Part shown: piece by piece, positions 53,174 through 63,099 of the stretch
How the letters are laid out: every line of letters starts with the position of its first letter
How positions within the stretch are numbered: position 1 is the first letter of the stretch
Assembly (NCBI RefSeq): GCF_900101475.1
Contig: NZ_FMZV01000005.1
Coordinates: 186,001 to 250,000, forward strand
Reading direction: 5' to 3'
From: Ruegeria marina
Lineage (GTDB): Bacteria > Pseudomonadota > Alphaproteobacteria > Rhodobacterales > Rhodobacteraceae
DNA: 64,000 bases
Made by a program: the position numbers and the translations under genes
Notes under the pieces: model-generated
What the model was told of the DNA's origin: nothing
Database searches by the model: none
What the model saw: the letters and a program-made list of their open reading frames with translations, nothing else

Positions 53174-54817
53174 TCAGACCAGGCGTGAGCTTTCCTTGGC
53201 CGCACGCACGAAATCGGCAAAGAGCGGATGCGGCGCGAAGGGTTTGGATTTCAGTTCCGGATGGTATTGCACGCCGATGAACCAGGGGTGATCTGCCCAT
53301 TCCACGATCTCGGGCAGGCGGCCGTCGGGTGACATGCCGGAAAACCTGAGCCCGGCCTTTTCCAGCTTGTCGCGGTACTTGATGTCGACCTCGTAGCGGT
53401 GGCGGTGGCGTTCCTCGATATTGCAGGTGCCATAGACCTCGGCCACCCTGGAGCCGTTTGCCAGCACCGCGTCATAGGCGCCGAGCCGCATGGTGCCGCC
53501 CTTGTCGTCATCGACCTTGCGGCTGACCTTGTAGTTGCCCTGCACCCATTCCTTGAGGTGATAGACCACTGGTTCGAAGCGTTTCGCACCGGCTTCGTGG
53601 TCGAATTCCTCGGAGCCGGCTGTGGCGATCCCGGCGACGTTGCGCGCGGCCTCGATCACCGCCATCTGCATGCCGAGGCAGATGCCGAGATAGGGCACCT
53701 GGTGTTCGCGGGCATATTGCGCCGCCTTGATCTTGCCCTCGGTGCCGCGCTCGCCGAAGCCGCCGGGCACAAGGATGGCGTTGAAGCCTTCCAGATAGGG
53801 GGCGGGATCTTCGCGGTCGAAGATCTCGGCATCGACCCATTCGATCTTGACCTTGACCCGGTTGGCCATGCCGCCGTGGGTCAGGGCCTCGGCGATGGAT
53901 TTATAGGCGTCTTCGAGCTGGGTGTACTTGCCGACGATGGCGACCTTGACCTCGCCCTCGGGGTTGTGGATGCGGTCGCTGACATCTTCCCATTTCGTCA
54001 GGTCCGGTTTCGGCGCCGGGCTGATCTGGAACGCGTCCAGCACCGCCTGGTCCAGCCCTTCGGCGTGGTAGGCCAGCGGCGCGTCGTAGATGGTGGAGAG
54101 ATCCTGGGCCGCGATCACCGCGTCGGGGCGCACGTTGCAGAACAGCGCCAGTTTCTCGCGTTCCTTCTGAGGGATCGGCCCTTCGGAGCGACAGACGAGG
54201 ATGTCGGGGGCGATACCGATGGAGCGCAGTTCCTTGACCGAGTGCTGGGTCGGTTTGGTTTTGAGCTCGCCGGAGGCCTTGATATAGGGCAGCAGTGTGA
54301 GATGCATGAAGATGCATTGGCCACGCGGCTTGTCCTGGGAAAACTGGCGGATCGCCTCGAAGAAGGGCAGGCCCTCGATATCGCCGACGGTGCCGCCGAT
54401 CTCGCAAAGCATGAAATCGACCTCGTCTTCGCCGATCGAGATGAAATCCTTGATCTCGTTGGTGACATGCGGAATGACCTGGATGGTCTTGCCGAGGTAG
54501 TCGCCGCGGCGCTCTTTTTCGAGCACGTTGGAATAGATCCGGCCCGAGCTGACCGAGTCCGTCTTGCGGGCGGCCACCCCGGTGAAGCGTTCGTAATGGC
54601 CGAGGTCCAGGTCGGTCTCGGCGCCGTCGTCGGTGACGAAGACCTCGCCATGTTCAAAGGGCGACATGGTGCCCGGATCGACGTTCAGATAGGGGTCGAG
54701 CTTGCGCAGGCGGACGGAAAATCCGCGCGCTTGCAGCAGCGCGCCCAATGCGGCCGAGGCCAGACCCTTGCCAAGCGAAGAAACGACACCGCCGGTGATG
54801 AAGATGAAACGCGCCAT
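53174..54817 (-). CDS. pyrG: CTP synthase (glutamine hydrolysing)
   Basis: 547 residues. The N-terminal amidoligase domain begins [22 protein letters not shown] and the C-terminal glutaminase domain has [16 protein letters not shown] with the catalytic Cys and HPELKSKP carrying the His. It makes CTP from UTP in the cytoplasm. Length and motifs are standard. secG lies upstream on the same strand, separated by 162 bases. Confidence 0.96.
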   Translation of the reverse strand: MARFIFITGGVVSSLGKGLASAALGALLQARGFSVRLRKLDPYLNVDPGTMSPFEHGEVFVTDDGAETDLDLGHYERFTGVAARKTDSVSSGRIYSNVLEKERRGDYLGKTIQVIPHVTNEIKDFISIGEDEVDFMLCEIGGTVGDIEGLPFFEAIRQFSQDKPRGQCIFMHLTLLPYIKASGELKTKPTQHSVKELRSIGIAPDILVCRSEGPIPQKEREKLALFCNVRPDAVIAAQDLSTIYDAPLAYHAEGLDQAVLDAFQISPAPKPDLTKWEDVSDRIHNPEGEVKVAIVGKYTQLEDAYKSIAEALTHGGMANRVKVKIEWVDAEIFDREDPAPYLEGFNAILVPGGFGERGTEGKIKAAQYAREHQVPYLGICLGMQMAVIEAARNVAGIATAGSEEFDHEAGAKRFEPVVYHLKEWVQGNYKVSRKVDDDKGGTMRLGAYDAVLANGSRVAEVYGTCNIEERHRHRYEVDIKYRDKLEKAGLRFSGMSPDGRLPEIVEWADHPWFIGVQYHPELKSKPFAPHPLFADFVRAAKESSRLV

Positions 54818-54979
54818 GAGTGTTCGGCTGCCCCCGTGAGAAGTCAGAATTCAGCTGCCCGGCGGTTTCGGAAAAACCGCAGCATCACGGGACTTTACGT
54901 ATAAAGGATTCGCGCCAATTGCGCAAGAGAACCGCAAGATGCTGTTGCGGCTCTCACCTGCCGGGCAATCTGTAGTGGA

Positions 54980-55342
54980 TCAGTCCGCCTTGGGCACCAG
55001 CGGGGCGTTGTCCCCCGAGCCGGGCGGAAGCAGGTCGCTGCCGGCCGGAACGCTGGGGGTTGCCGGTTCGGAGGCCTCGGGCGCCGGCACACCGAGCCGG
55101 TCGATGACCGAGGTGCCTGCTGCCTTTTGCGCGGCGATGATCGTCAGCGTGATCGAAGTGATGATGAAAGCGATTGCCAGCACCCAGGTCACCTTGGCCA
55201 GCGCGGTTGCAGCCCCGCGGCCCGTCATCACACCGCCGCCGCCACCCATGCCCAGGCCGCCACCTTCGGACCGCTGCATCAGGACGACGGCGATCAGGCC
55301 CAGAGCCAGGAGAAGGTGAATGATGAGGACGACGTTTTCCAT
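54980..55342 (-). CDS. secG: Preprotein translocase subunit SecG
   Basis: 120 residues: two membrane helices (VVLIIHLLLALGLIAVVLM and VTWVLAIAFIITSITLTII) flank the cytoplasmic loop QRSEGGGLGMGGGGGVMTGR, as in all SecG proteins, followed by a Pro/Ala-rich C-terminal tail typical of alphaproteobacteria. It joins SecYE in the inner membrane. The start MENVVLI at 55342 gives the family length. Next to pyrG, as in many alphaproteobacteria. Confidence 0.93.
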   Translation of the reverse strand: MENVVLIIHLLLALGLIAVVLMQRSEGGGLGMGGGGGVMTGRGAATALAKVTWVLAIAFIITSITLTIIAAQKAAGTSVIDRLGVPAPEASEPATPSVPAGSDLLPPGSGDNAPLVPKAD

Positions 55343-55491
55343 GGTGTTCCTGCGGCCGGTGGCGAGTATCGCGTGGTATCTATGCAAGTTTGCCCGCAGG
55401 GGCAAGCCACGAATGGGATCATGCGTGGCGATGGGCGTGATCACTGCAAACGGGCTGGACAGGGCAGCGTCGGGGCGGCAGTCTGCCACGC

Positions 55492-56106
55492 ATGCCACAT
55501 GACCATCACGACCACCCGCATGCCCTGCTTCCCTCCGACCCGGCGCTGCGCGTCAAGGCGCTGGAGACGATCCTGACCCGCAAGGGGCTGATCGACCCGG
55601 CGGCGCTGGACGAGATCATCGACACCTATCAGAATCGGATCGGGCCGCAGAATGGCGCCCGCGTGGTGGCGCGGGCCTGGTCCGACCCGGATTTCAAGGC
55701 GGCTCTGCTGGCGGATGCTACGCCTTTGGTGGCCGAGATGGGCTATTTCGGGCGGCAGGGCGAGCATATGGTGGTGGTCGAGAACACTCTCCAGACCCAC
55801 AACATGGTCGTCTGCACCCTGTGCAGCTGCTACCCTTGGCCGCTGCTCGGCATTCCGCCGGGCTGGTACAAATCGGACGCCTATCGCGCCCGCGCGGTGC
55901 GCGAGCCGCGCAAGGTGCTGGCCGAGTTCGGGGTCACCCTGCCCGAGGGGGCCGCCGTGCGGGTCTGGGATTCGACCGCCGAGATCCGCTATCTGGTGCT
56001 GCCGATGCGGCCCGAGGGGAGCGCGGACATGGACGAGGCGGCGCTGGCCGCGCTGGTCACGCGCGACAGCATGATCGGCACCGGCCTGGCGCGGGTGCCG
56101 GCATGA
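55492..56106 (+). CDS. nthA: Nitrile hydratase alpha subunit, cobalt type
   Basis: 204 residues. [11 protein letters not shown] contains the metal claw with Cys-108, Cys-111 and Cys-113; Thr after the first Cys and Tyr after the third mark the Co3+ type, against Ser and Thr in the Fe type. The enzyme hydrates nitriles to amides. A His-rich start ([11 protein letters not shown]) is common in this family. nthB follows with overlapping stop and start (ATGA). No amidase gene is present. Confidence 0.94.
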   Translation: MPHDHHDHPHALLPSDPALRVKALETILTRKGLIDPAALDEIIDTYQNRIGPQNGARVVARAWSDPDFKAALLADATPLVAEMGYFGRQGEHMVVVENTLQTHNMVVCTLCSCYPWPLLGIPPGWYKSDAYRARAVREPRKVLAEFGVTLPEGAAVRVWDSTAEIRYLVLPMRPEGSADMDEAALAALVTRDSMIGTGLARVPA

Positions 56107-56777
56107 CGCGGGTGCATGACATGGGCGGGCGGTTCGGCGATGGCGCGGTGGTGCCCGAGGCCGACGGCATCCCGCAGCTGGGCGACTGGCAGGCGCGGGC
56201 GCTGGCGCTGACGCTGGCGGCGGGGGCGCTGGGACAGTGGAACATCGACGTCTCGCGCCATGCCCGCGAGCGGCTGTCGCCCGCCGATTATGGCCGCTTC
56301 AGTTATTTCGAGAAATGGATCGCGGCGCTGGCCGACCTGCTGGTCGAGACCGGGGTGCTGACCGAGGAAGATTTGAGCGGTCAGGAGGGCGATGCGCCGC
56401 ATCCGCTGGCCGACCGCGTGCTGAAGGCCGAGGCGGTGGCGGCGGTGCTGGCGCGCGGCGGTCCGTCGGAGCGCCCGTCGAACGTGGCGTCCCGGTTCGA
56501 GGTGGGACAGGCGGTGCGCACCCTGCGCCCGGCGGCGAACCGGCTGGTCGATGGCGGCCATACCAGGCTTCCCGCCTATGCGGCGGGCGCGCGTGGGCGA
56601 ATCGTGCGGAAACACGGCAGCCATGTCCTGCCCGACAGCAATGCTCACCGGCTGGGCGAGGCGCCCGAGCCGCTCTATGCGGTGGCTTTCCCGGCGTCGG
56701 AGCTGTGGGCCGATCCCGAGGCGCCGGGGGATGAGGTGGTGCTGGACCTGTGGCAGAGCTACCTGGAGCCGGCATGA
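56103..56777 (+). CDS. nthB: Nitrile hydratase beta subunit
   Basis: 224 residues. [13 protein letters not shown] at the start and the C-terminal SH3-like barrel ([37 protein letters not shown]) are typical. The central Arg of RHARERL, which hydrogen-bonds the modified claw Cys in known structures, is present. It overlaps nthA by 4 bases and the activator gene by 4 bases, so the three are one operon. Confidence 0.92.
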   Translation: MTRVHDMGGRFGDGAVVPEADGIPQLGDWQARALALTLAAGALGQWNIDVSRHARERLSPADYGRFSYFEKWIAALADLLVETGVLTEEDLSGQEGDAPHPLADRVLKAEAVAAVLARGGPSERPSNVASRFEVGQAVRTLRPAANRLVDGGHTRLPAYAAGARGRIVRKHGSHVLPDSNAHRLGEAPEPLYAVAFPASELWADPEAPGDEVVLDLWQSYLEPA

Positions 56778-57106
56778 ACGACTGTCCCGACATTGCCGCG
56801 TCCGAGCCGGTCTTTGCCGAGCCCTGGCATGCGCAGGTCTTTGCCCTGACCGTGCATCTGAACGAGGCGGGCCGGTTCACCTGGGCCGAGTGGGTGGCGC
56901 GGTTTTCCGCCACGCTGAAACGGCACGGGCTGTCGCGCGACCTGGATGGGGGCGAGGATTACTTCAACGCCTGGCTGGAGACGCTGGAGATGTTGCTGGA
57001 CGAGGCGGGCGAGGCCGCGCCCGAGGAGCGCGCCGAGGCGCGCGCCGAATGGGAGCGCGCCTATCTGTCGACGCCGCATGGCCAGCCGGTGCGACTGGCG
57101 GAGTGA
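56774..57106 (+). CDS. Nitrile hydratase accessory (activator) protein
   Basis: 110 residues starting [29 protein letters not shown], typical of the small activators that are homologous to the beta-subunit N-terminus and deliver cobalt to the alpha subunit by subunit exchange. EAGRFTWAEWVARFSATLKR and EDYFNAWLETLEMLLDE support this. It is the last gene of the operon, overlapping nthB by 4 bases. Confidence 0.88.
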   Translation: MNDCPDIAASEPVFAEPWHAQVFALTVHLNEAGRFTWAEWVARFSATLKRHGLSRDLDGGEDYFNAWLETLEMLLDEAGEAAPEERAEARAEWERAYLSTPHGQPVRLAE

Positions 57107-57115
57107 TGCCGGGAA

Positions 57116-57349
57116 TCAGCCCTTGTCGTCGGGGTCGGCCTGACCGACCCCGCGGAACACGAACCGGAACGGCAGCGCCCAGAGCAGGCCGAGGACGACG
57201 AACACGGCAAGTTCCAGCAGCATTGGCAGCCCGTCGAACCGGGCGCGCAACCAGTCGGTCAGGGTGACGGCCAGCACCACGTAGAGCGGCAGCCCCACCA
57301 GCAGGATCACCAGCGCCCAGCGACGGCGGGCCTTGTAGCTCAGCGCCAT
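57116..57349 (-). CDS. DUF2842 small membrane protein
   Basis: 77 residues with two hydrophobic helices (WALVILLVGLPLYVVLAVTL and LELAVFVVLGLLWALPF) and a basic start [10 protein letters not shown]; the LWALPFRFVFRG end is typical of DUF2842. Its ATG shares one base with the purA stop, so it is translationally coupled to adenylosuccinate synthetase. Function unknown. It converges on the nitrile hydratase operon with only 9 bases between. Confidence 0.85.
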   Translation of the reverse strand: MALSYKARRRWALVILLVGLPLYVVLAVTLTDWLRARFDGLPMLLELAVFVVLGLLWALPFRFVFRGVGQADPDDKG

Positions 57350-58644
57350 CAGTCGGCAAACGGGTCGGTCACCAGGATGGTGTCGTCCCGCTCCGGGCTG
57401 GTGGAGAGCAGTGCAACCGGGCATTCGATCAGTTCTTCGACGCGGCGCACGTATTTGATCGCGTTGGCGGGCAGGTCGGCCCAGCTGCGCGCACCCTCGG
57501 TCGATTCCGACCAGCCGGGCATTTCCTCGTAGATCGGGGTGCAGCGTGCCTGTTGATCGGCGGCGGTGGGCAGGTAGTCGAGCCGGGCGCCGTCGAGGTC
57601 GTAGCCGACGCAGATCTTGAGCGTCTCGAACCCGTCGAGCACGTCCAGCTTGGTCAGGGCGATACCGTTGATGCCGCTGGTGGCGCAGGTCTGGCGCAGC
57701 AAGGCCGCATCGAACCAGCCGCAGCGCCGCTTGCGCCCGGTGGTGGTGCCGAATTCATGGCCACGGGTGCCCAGACGTTCGCCATCGGCATCGTGCAGTT
57801 CCGAGGGGAACGGTCCTTCGCCCACACGGGTGGTATAGGCCTTGACGATGCCCAGAACGTAGCTGATCGCGCCGGGGCCGATGCCGACACCGGTCGCGGC
57901 CTGGCCCGCGATCACGTTCGAGGAGGTAACGAAGGGATAGGTTCCGAAGTCGATGTCAAGCAGTGCGCCCTGCGCGCCTTCGAACAGGATGCGCTTGCCC
58001 GCCTTGCGCTTTTCGTTCAGCACCTTCCAGACCGGCGCGGCAAAGGGCAGGATCTGCGGCGCGATCTCGCGCAGCGTGGCCAGCAGCGCGTCACGGTCCA
58101 CCGGGGCGATTCCCAGCCCCTTGCGCAGCGGGTCGTGATGTTGCAGGGCGCGGTCGACACGGGCGGTCAGGGTCGCGTCGTCCGCGAGATCGGCGACGCG
58201 GATCGAGCGGCGGCCGACCTTGTCCTCGTAGGCCGGGCCGATGCCGCGGCCGGTGGTGCCGATCTTGGTGCCCTTGGAGGCGGCCTCTTCGCGGGCGCGG
58301 TCGAGCTCGCCATGGAAGGGCAGGATCAGCGGCGTGTTCTCGGCGATCATCAGGGTTTCGGGCGTGATCTCGACGCCCTGTGCGCGGATCGTGGCGATTT
58401 CCTTCACCAGGTGCCAGGGATCGAGCACGACGCCATTGCCGATCACGCTGAGCTTGCCGCCGCGCACCACGCCCGAGGGCAGCGCGTGCAGCTTGTAGAC
58501 CTTGCCGTCGATCACCAGCGTATGGCCGGCATTATGACCGCCCTGAAAGCGCGCGATCACGTCGGCGCGCTCGCTGAGCCAATCCACGATCTTGCCCTTA
58601 CCCTCGTCGCCCCACTGGGCGCCGACAACGACGACATTGGCCAT
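57349..58644 (-). CDS. purA: Adenylosuccinate synthetase
   Basis: 431 residues. [21 protein letters not shown] is the GTP-binding and catalytic start, [12 protein letters not shown] and [12 protein letters not shown] follow, and [18 protein letters not shown] is the late signature. It joins IMP and aspartate using GTP in AMP synthesis. The start [10 protein letters not shown] at 58644 is fixed by the family; the longer frame is rejected. Full length. Confidence 0.96.
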   Translation of the reverse strand: MANVVVVGAQWGDEGKGKIVDWLSERADVIARFQGGHNAGHTLVIDGKVYKLHALPSGVVRGGKLSVIGNGVVLDPWHLVKEIATIRAQGVEITPETLMIAENTPLILPFHGELDRAREEAASKGTKIGTTGRGIGPAYEDKVGRRSIRVADLADDATLTARVDRALQHHDPLRKGLGIAPVDRDALLATLREIAPQILPFAAPVWKVLNEKRKAGKRILFEGAQGALLDIDFGTYPFVTSSNVIAGQAATGVGIGPGAISYVLGIVKAYTTRVGEGPFPSELHDADGERLGTRGHEFGTTTGRKRRCGWFDAALLRQTCATSGINGIALTKLDVLDGFETLKICVGYDLDGARLDYLPTAADQQARCTPIYEEMPGWSESTEGARSWADLPANAIKYVRRVEELIECPVALLSTSPERDDTILVTDPFAD

Positions 58645-58800
58645 ATTTGGTCCTTTGCTGGTGTTACAAACCCGCGTCCATATACCGGTGCGCGCGCGGC
58701 AGGGAAACCGCATTTTCGACGCATGTGATCTGAATCACTGGACAGATTCGCGCATTTGAGCAAATCTCGGCGGCAAAAAAGTCAAAGGCGGCTTGGAAAT

Positions 58801-59196
58801 ATGGGCGTATTCCTGAGGTGGTTGTTTGCCTTCGTGTTGCTGGCTCTGACCTACAACCCGACGGAACTCAACTACGTACACTGGACCTATGGGCATTATC
58901 AGACCCATCTTTCGATCGCGGTCTTCAGCGGTTTGCTGCTGGCCATCGGCTATATCATCTATATCCGCGCCACGCTCCGCTCGATCGGCCCGTTCGGCAT
59001 GGCGCTTGTCCTGTCGGTTGTGGCGTCTCTGTTATGGGTGCTGTTCGACCTCGGCCTGCTGCATCTGGACAACAACACCGCAAATGTCTGGCTGGGCATC
59101 CTGGCGCTGTCGATCGTGCTGGGCGTGGGCCTGAGCTGGAGCCATGTGCGCCGGGCGCTGGCCGGGCAGGCGGATGTGGACGATGTCGACGAATAG
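58801..59196 (+). CDS. Small membrane protein, DUF6524-like
   Basis: 131 residues starting MGVFLRWLFAFVLLALTYNPT, with four hydrophobic helices and a conserved-looking motif NPTELNYVHW after the first. A DUF6524-type assignment is from memory. The ATG at 58801 puts the first helix at the N-terminus; an upstream frame from 58756 adds a basic extension and is possible. It is divergent from purA. Confidence 0.7.
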   Translation: MGVFLRWLFAFVLLALTYNPTELNYVHWTYGHYQTHLSIAVFSGLLLAIGYIIYIRATLRSIGPFGMALVLSVVASLLWVLFDLGLLHLDNNTANVWLGILALSIVLGVGLSWSHVRRALAGQADVDDVDE

Positions 59197-59255
59197 CCCT
59201 ATCGTTGCCGAGGTTTCGCAAAGGGGCTTTTGATCTCAAGGTGTGAATGCAAAGA

Positions 59256-59290
59256 AAAACGGCGCCATCGCGGCGCCGTTTTGCGTTTTT
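59256..59290. terminator. Bidirectional intrinsic terminator
   Basis: An 11-bp stem AAAACGGCGCC/GGCGCCGTTTT with a 5-base loop lies between two convergent genes; T-runs follow on both strands (TTTGCGTTTTT on the plus strand), so it can serve both. Confidence 0.9.
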
Positions 59291-59300
59291 GTGGATGCTC

Positions 59301-61274
59301 TCAGCTGGCGGCACGTTTGTCGGGGCGGAACCCGATCTGGCCCGAGGCGGTGAACTGGCCGTTGGCCGTCTTCTTCAGCTTGCCCTCGCGCAGCAGCTGG
59401 CCAAAGGAGCGCAGCCCGTCCTCGCGGTTGAACTCCTGATCGTCGAGCTGGCGGACCTTGTTCATCAGCTGCGGGCGCGAGAAATGGTCGCGACGTTCGA
59501 CGAAGGACATGTAGGCGGCCGCCGCTTCGAGCAGCTCATGCAGTCCGCTGGCCCCGGTTTCGGCAACGAAGTCGGCAAAGTTGCCTTCGGTTGCAGCTGC
59601 CGGGGCGTCGTCGCTGACCAGGTTTGCCACGCGGCGCGGCAGGACCGGCCCGCGCGTGGCTGCCGCGCGCGGAGTGTCGATCCGCTGTTCGGCCACCAGT
59701 TTGAGCGGCGCCGGGCGCGCCTCCTCGCGGCTGCGCGGGGCCTGGCCCGAAGCAACCGGGCGGCGCGGACGGACCACTTCGGCAAGGTCCTTGCGGTAGT
59801 CGTCATCGTCGTTGGTCCGGGTTCCGTAGGTACCGCCAGCCGAGCGTTCGGCGTGGGTCGATGCAACGGCGGCCCGCATCTGCGAATAGGTTTCCCGCTG
59901 GCTAGAGAGATCGGGATCGCCCAGTTTCTCATCTGCGGCGGCCATCAGCCGCGAGACATCATCCGCTTCGGCGCGAAGGGTACCTTCGTCGTTCTCGTCC
60001 TGATCCGTGTCTTCATCCTGATCGTCCGCAAAGAAAGAAGCATCTTCGCTTTCATCCAGATCGGTTTCATCGGCGTCTTCGTCTGCCTCGGCAAAAAGAG
60101 AGTCGCGATAGTCCTCGGCACCCTCCTCGATCTGGTCTTCGTCCTCATCTTCGAACACGTCGCGGCCTGCAAAGTATTCGGCCTCGACAGCGGCAAGTTC
60201 ACGCAAGAGGTCTTCTTCGTCTTCGGGCGACAATGAGCCGACAAGGGCCTCTTCTTCCGGTTGCTCCGGTTCCGCCTGGGGGGTCTTGGCCCCCTTGATC
60301 ACGGCGACGCGCACGGCGACCTGCGGTTTGGGCGCTGCCTCCGGCTCGTCCTCGTATTCATCCGACAAGCTTGTCGGCAGACCCTCGTCCTCATCTGTGT
60401 CGAAACCGTAATCGGCCTCGGGTGCGCCGGGGATATCCGCCCGGGTTTCCGGGACGATGTTTTCCGAAGCCATGTCTTCGGCATGTTCGTCTTCGGAATA
60501 GTCCGGTTCGACACGCGCGGACTGTTCGTTGCGCGAAACTACGGCGCGGATACGCTGAAGCTTGGCGGCGATCGAATCGGCAGCGGGCCGGGCGGGCGAA
60601 GTTTCCTCGACCGGCTCCGCCTCGGGCATGGCAAAGGTCTCGGGCCAGTTTTCTGTCTCGACGTCGTCGTTGATCCGGGCCGCGATGCCGGCAAGGATAT
60701 CGTCGGCGTCTTCGAACTCTTCGTCATATGTCCTTTCGGCGACAGCCGGCTGTTCCTCGCTGGCGACCTCTGGCGACGGCGTGACGGGTTCCGGTTCGTC
60801 CTCGGCGAGATACTCTTCGGCTTCGGCTTCGGCTTCGGCCGTTTCGGCGGTCACTGCGGGGGCAGCGGGTTCGTCCTGTACATCTTCGACCAAAGCTTCT
60901 TCTTCCGCGGGCGCTTCGTCTGCGATATCCGGCTCTTCCACCACTTCGGCCTCGGGGGCGGCGGCGGTTTCGGCCTGCGTGGTTTCGGCAGCGGGTGCGG
61001 CAAAGGGGGCAGCGATCGGTTCCGCGGCGCGCAGGACGATGCCAGTGGCTTCGCGGCGTGCCTCGACCTGGCGCGAGATTTCGCGCTGCGCGATGCGCGC
61101 CAGCATCTCGGCATCGGGTTGCGGCGGTTCCGCGCCGAAGTATCGGTCGTCGGCGGCCAGGTCCCGGAAGTACTCGGCAATGGCCTTCATCGTCTCGAAA
61201 GAGTCGTCGAACCCTTCGAGAGTACAGGAAAAAGTCCCATACGAGACGGTCAAGACCTTGTTGTTCTGTACCAT
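59301..61274 (-). CDS. Large acidic Rhodobacterales-conserved protein
   Basis: 657 residues in three parts. The first 90 (NNKVLTVSYGTFSCTLEGFD, AIAEYFRDLAADDRYFGAEP) look folded. Residues from about 100 to 440 are extremely acidic and low in complexity, with runs such as EDEDEDQIEEGAEDYRD, so probably disordered. The last 150 (SGLHELLEAAAAYMSFVERR, LMNKVRQLDDQEFNREDGLR, LREGKLKKTANGQFTASGQI) are folded again. I do not know a function; proteins with these ends are, as I recall, conserved in Rhodobacterales. No signal peptide or membrane segment. Confidence 0.8.
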   Translation of the reverse strand: MVQNNKVLTVSYGTFSCTLEGFDDSFETMKAIAEYFRDLAADDRYFGAEPPQPDAEMLARIAQREISRQVEARREATGIVLRAAEPIAAPFAAPAAETTQAETAAAPEAEVVEEPDIADEAPAEEEALVEDVQDEPAAPAVTAETAEAEAEAEEYLAEDEPEPVTPSPEVASEEQPAVAERTYDEEFEDADDILAGIAARINDDVETENWPETFAMPEAEPVEETSPARPAADSIAAKLQRIRAVVSRNEQSARVEPDYSEDEHAEDMASENIVPETRADIPGAPEADYGFDTDEDEGLPTSLSDEYEDEPEAAPKPQVAVRVAVIKGAKTPQAEPEQPEEEALVGSLSPEDEEDLLRELAAVEAEYFAGRDVFEDEDEDQIEEGAEDYRDSLFAEADEDADETDLDESEDASFFADDQDEDTDQDENDEGTLRAEADDVSRLMAAADEKLGDPDLSSQRETYSQMRAAVASTHAERSAGGTYGTRTNDDDDYRKDLAEVVRPRRPVASGQAPRSREEARPAPLKLVAEQRIDTPRAAATRGPVLPRRVANLVSDDAPAAATEGNFADFVAETGASGLHELLEAAAAYMSFVERRDHFSRPQLMNKVRQLDDQEFNREDGLRSFGQLLREGKLKKTANGQFTASGQIGFRPDKRAAS

Positions 61275-61395
61275 GGGATGCTCGTCCTCTACATAGTTGT
61301 GGCTAACCGTTTACCATCCCCTGGGCGTCAAATTCGGCCCGATTCTGTGCAAATGAGCGTATCATTTTGTGACCACAATATGTCCTGTTTCCAAA

Positions 61396-62106
61396 ATGGG
61401 CGATAATCTAGGGCAAAAAGCCGCGATTGTTCGGTCTTCCGGGCCAGTTGCCCTTGTCGGAGGGGGCGATGTGGGGCCGGAGGACCTGAACCTGGCGCTG
61501 AATCGCGCCAGTTTGCTGGTCGCAGCCGATAGCGGCGCGCTTGTTGCGCTGGCGGCGGGCCGGATGCCGGACGCGGTGATCGGCGACATGGACAGCCTGC
61601 CCGACCTGGAGCGGGCACATGTTCCGATCGAGCGCCTGCACCAGATCGCCGAGCAGGACAGTACCGATTTCGACAAGGCATTGCGCCATATAGATGCGCC
61701 TCTGGTGCTGGGCGTCGGCTTCACGGGAAGCCGGGTCGATCACCAGTTGGCCAGCTTCAACACCCTGGTGCGGCGCGCCGACCGTCGCTGCATCCTCATC
61801 GGGATTGAGCAGATCGTATTCCTGGCGCCGCCGCTGCTGGAACTGCCGCTGGAGCCGGGCAATCTGGTCTCGGTGTTCCCGATGGCGCGGGTGGCGGCGC
61901 GGTCGCAGGGGCTGCATTGGCCGCTCGACGGGCTGGAAATGGCGCCGGACGGGGTCATCGGCACCTCGAACAGCGCGACGGGCCCGCTTCGGATCGAGAC
62001 GGCGGCACCGGGCTTGCTGGTCATGTTGCCGCGCACGGCACTGGATGCGGTCATCCAGGCGTTGCTTGCGCCCGGGAGCGGGCGATGGCCTGCTCGCGCA
62101 GGATGA
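61396..62106 (+). CDS. thiN: Thiamine diphosphokinase
   Basis: 236 residues. VAADSGALVALAAGRMPDAVIGDMDSL and EQDSTDFDKALRHI are the hallmark motifs binding ATP/Mg2+, and GSRVDHQLASFNTL and GTSNSATGP complete the fold. It converts thiamine to thiamine diphosphate. The start MGDNLGQKAA at 61396 is preferred over 61369. Its last 56 bases overlap the convergent EamA gene. Confidence 0.9.
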   Translation: MGDNLGQKAAIVRSSGPVALVGGGDVGPEDLNLALNRASLLVAADSGALVALAAGRMPDAVIGDMDSLPDLERAHVPIERLHQIAEQDSTDFDKALRHIDAPLVLGVGFTGSRVDHQLASFNTLVRRADRRCILIGIEQIVFLAPPLLELPLEPGNLVSVFPMARVAARSQGLHWPLDGLEMAPDGVIGTSNSATGPLRIETAAPGLLVMLPRTALDAVIQALLAPGSGRWPARAG

Positions 62107-62965
62107 CGTAAAGGCCGGCGGCGACGGTGATGCAGATCCCCAGCGCCGCCAGCCCATCGGGCAGGTCGCTGAACACCAGCCAGCCGATGAACGTGGCGAA
62201 GGGGATTTCGAGATATTGCATCGGCGCCAGCGTGGCCGAAGGCGCATAGCGCAGCGACCAGGTCATCAGCAGATGCGCGCAGGTGCCCAGAATGCCGATG
62301 GCCAGAAGCAGCCAGAGCGTACTGCCCGATATCGGGGTGAAGCTGAGCTGGCCGACCCCGGCGGCGGTGCCGATGAACAGGACCGGGGTGAGCACCACGC
62401 TGGCCATTAGGCCCGACACTGCCTGGAGCGCGATCGGGTCGGTGTCCTTGGCCAGTTGCCGGGTGACCAGCATGAAAAGCGCGAAGACCACCGCCACCAC
62501 CAGCGGCAGGAGCGCGGGCCAGCCGACCTCGGCGAAACTCGGCTGGATCACCAGCATCGTGCCGATGAACCCCACCACGCAGGCGATGATCCGGCGCGCG
62601 CCGACCTCTTCGCCCAGCACGTATCTGCCCAGCAGAAGCATGATGAAGGGCATGACGAAGGCGATAGCGACAGCATCGGCCAACGGCAGGTAACGCAAGG
62701 CGGTGAACATCGCCCAGATGCCGATGATATGCAGGCCGGTGCGCAGCGCCGTCAGCCGCAACAGCCGCCCCCGCATCCGCCAGGGCCGGCCGGTGACCAG
62801 CACCAGCGGGATCAGCAGCACCGCCTGGATCGCGAAGCGCACCAGCAGAAGCTGTCCGGTCGGCACATGGGCGCCCAGCAGCTTGGCCACCGCGTCCCCC
62901 ATGGGGGCGAGGATGCAGAAACCGAGCATCAGGAGAATGCCAAGAACGGGGCGGTCATGGGTCAT
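62051..62965 (-). CDS. EamA/DMT-family transporter
   Basis: 304 residues with ten membrane helices in two EamA repeats (LGILLMLGFCILAPMGDAVAK at the start; VSGLMASVVLTPVLFIG in the second half). Such drug/metabolite transporters export metabolites or amino acids. ATG 62965 gives the family start. Its 3' end overlaps the thiN 3' end by 56 bases on the opposite strand. Confidence 0.9.
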   Translation of the reverse strand: MTHDRPVLGILLMLGFCILAPMGDAVAKLLGAHVPTGQLLLVRFAIQAVLLIPLVLVTGRPWRMRGRLLRLTALRTGLHIIGIWAMFTALRYLPLADAVAIAFVMPFIMLLLGRYVLGEEVGARRIIACVVGFIGTMLVIQPSFAEVGWPALLPLVVAVVFALFMLVTRQLAKDTDPIALQAVSGLMASVVLTPVLFIGTAAGVGQLSFTPISGSTLWLLLAIGILGTCAHLLMTWSLRYAPSATLAPMQYLEIPFATFIGWLVFSDLPDGLAALGICITVAAGLYVILREQAIARSRAQATPG

Positions 62966-63099
62966 TCGCAAACGCTACTGCGTTGCATGTCCGCCGAGAA
63001 GCCATGCCGTTGCGGCAGATCGGATCGCGGGCGTGACATATCCGGTTAGGATTGCGCGGGATTTCTGCTAGACTTGGGGGTGCAGGTCTGAAAGGCAGG

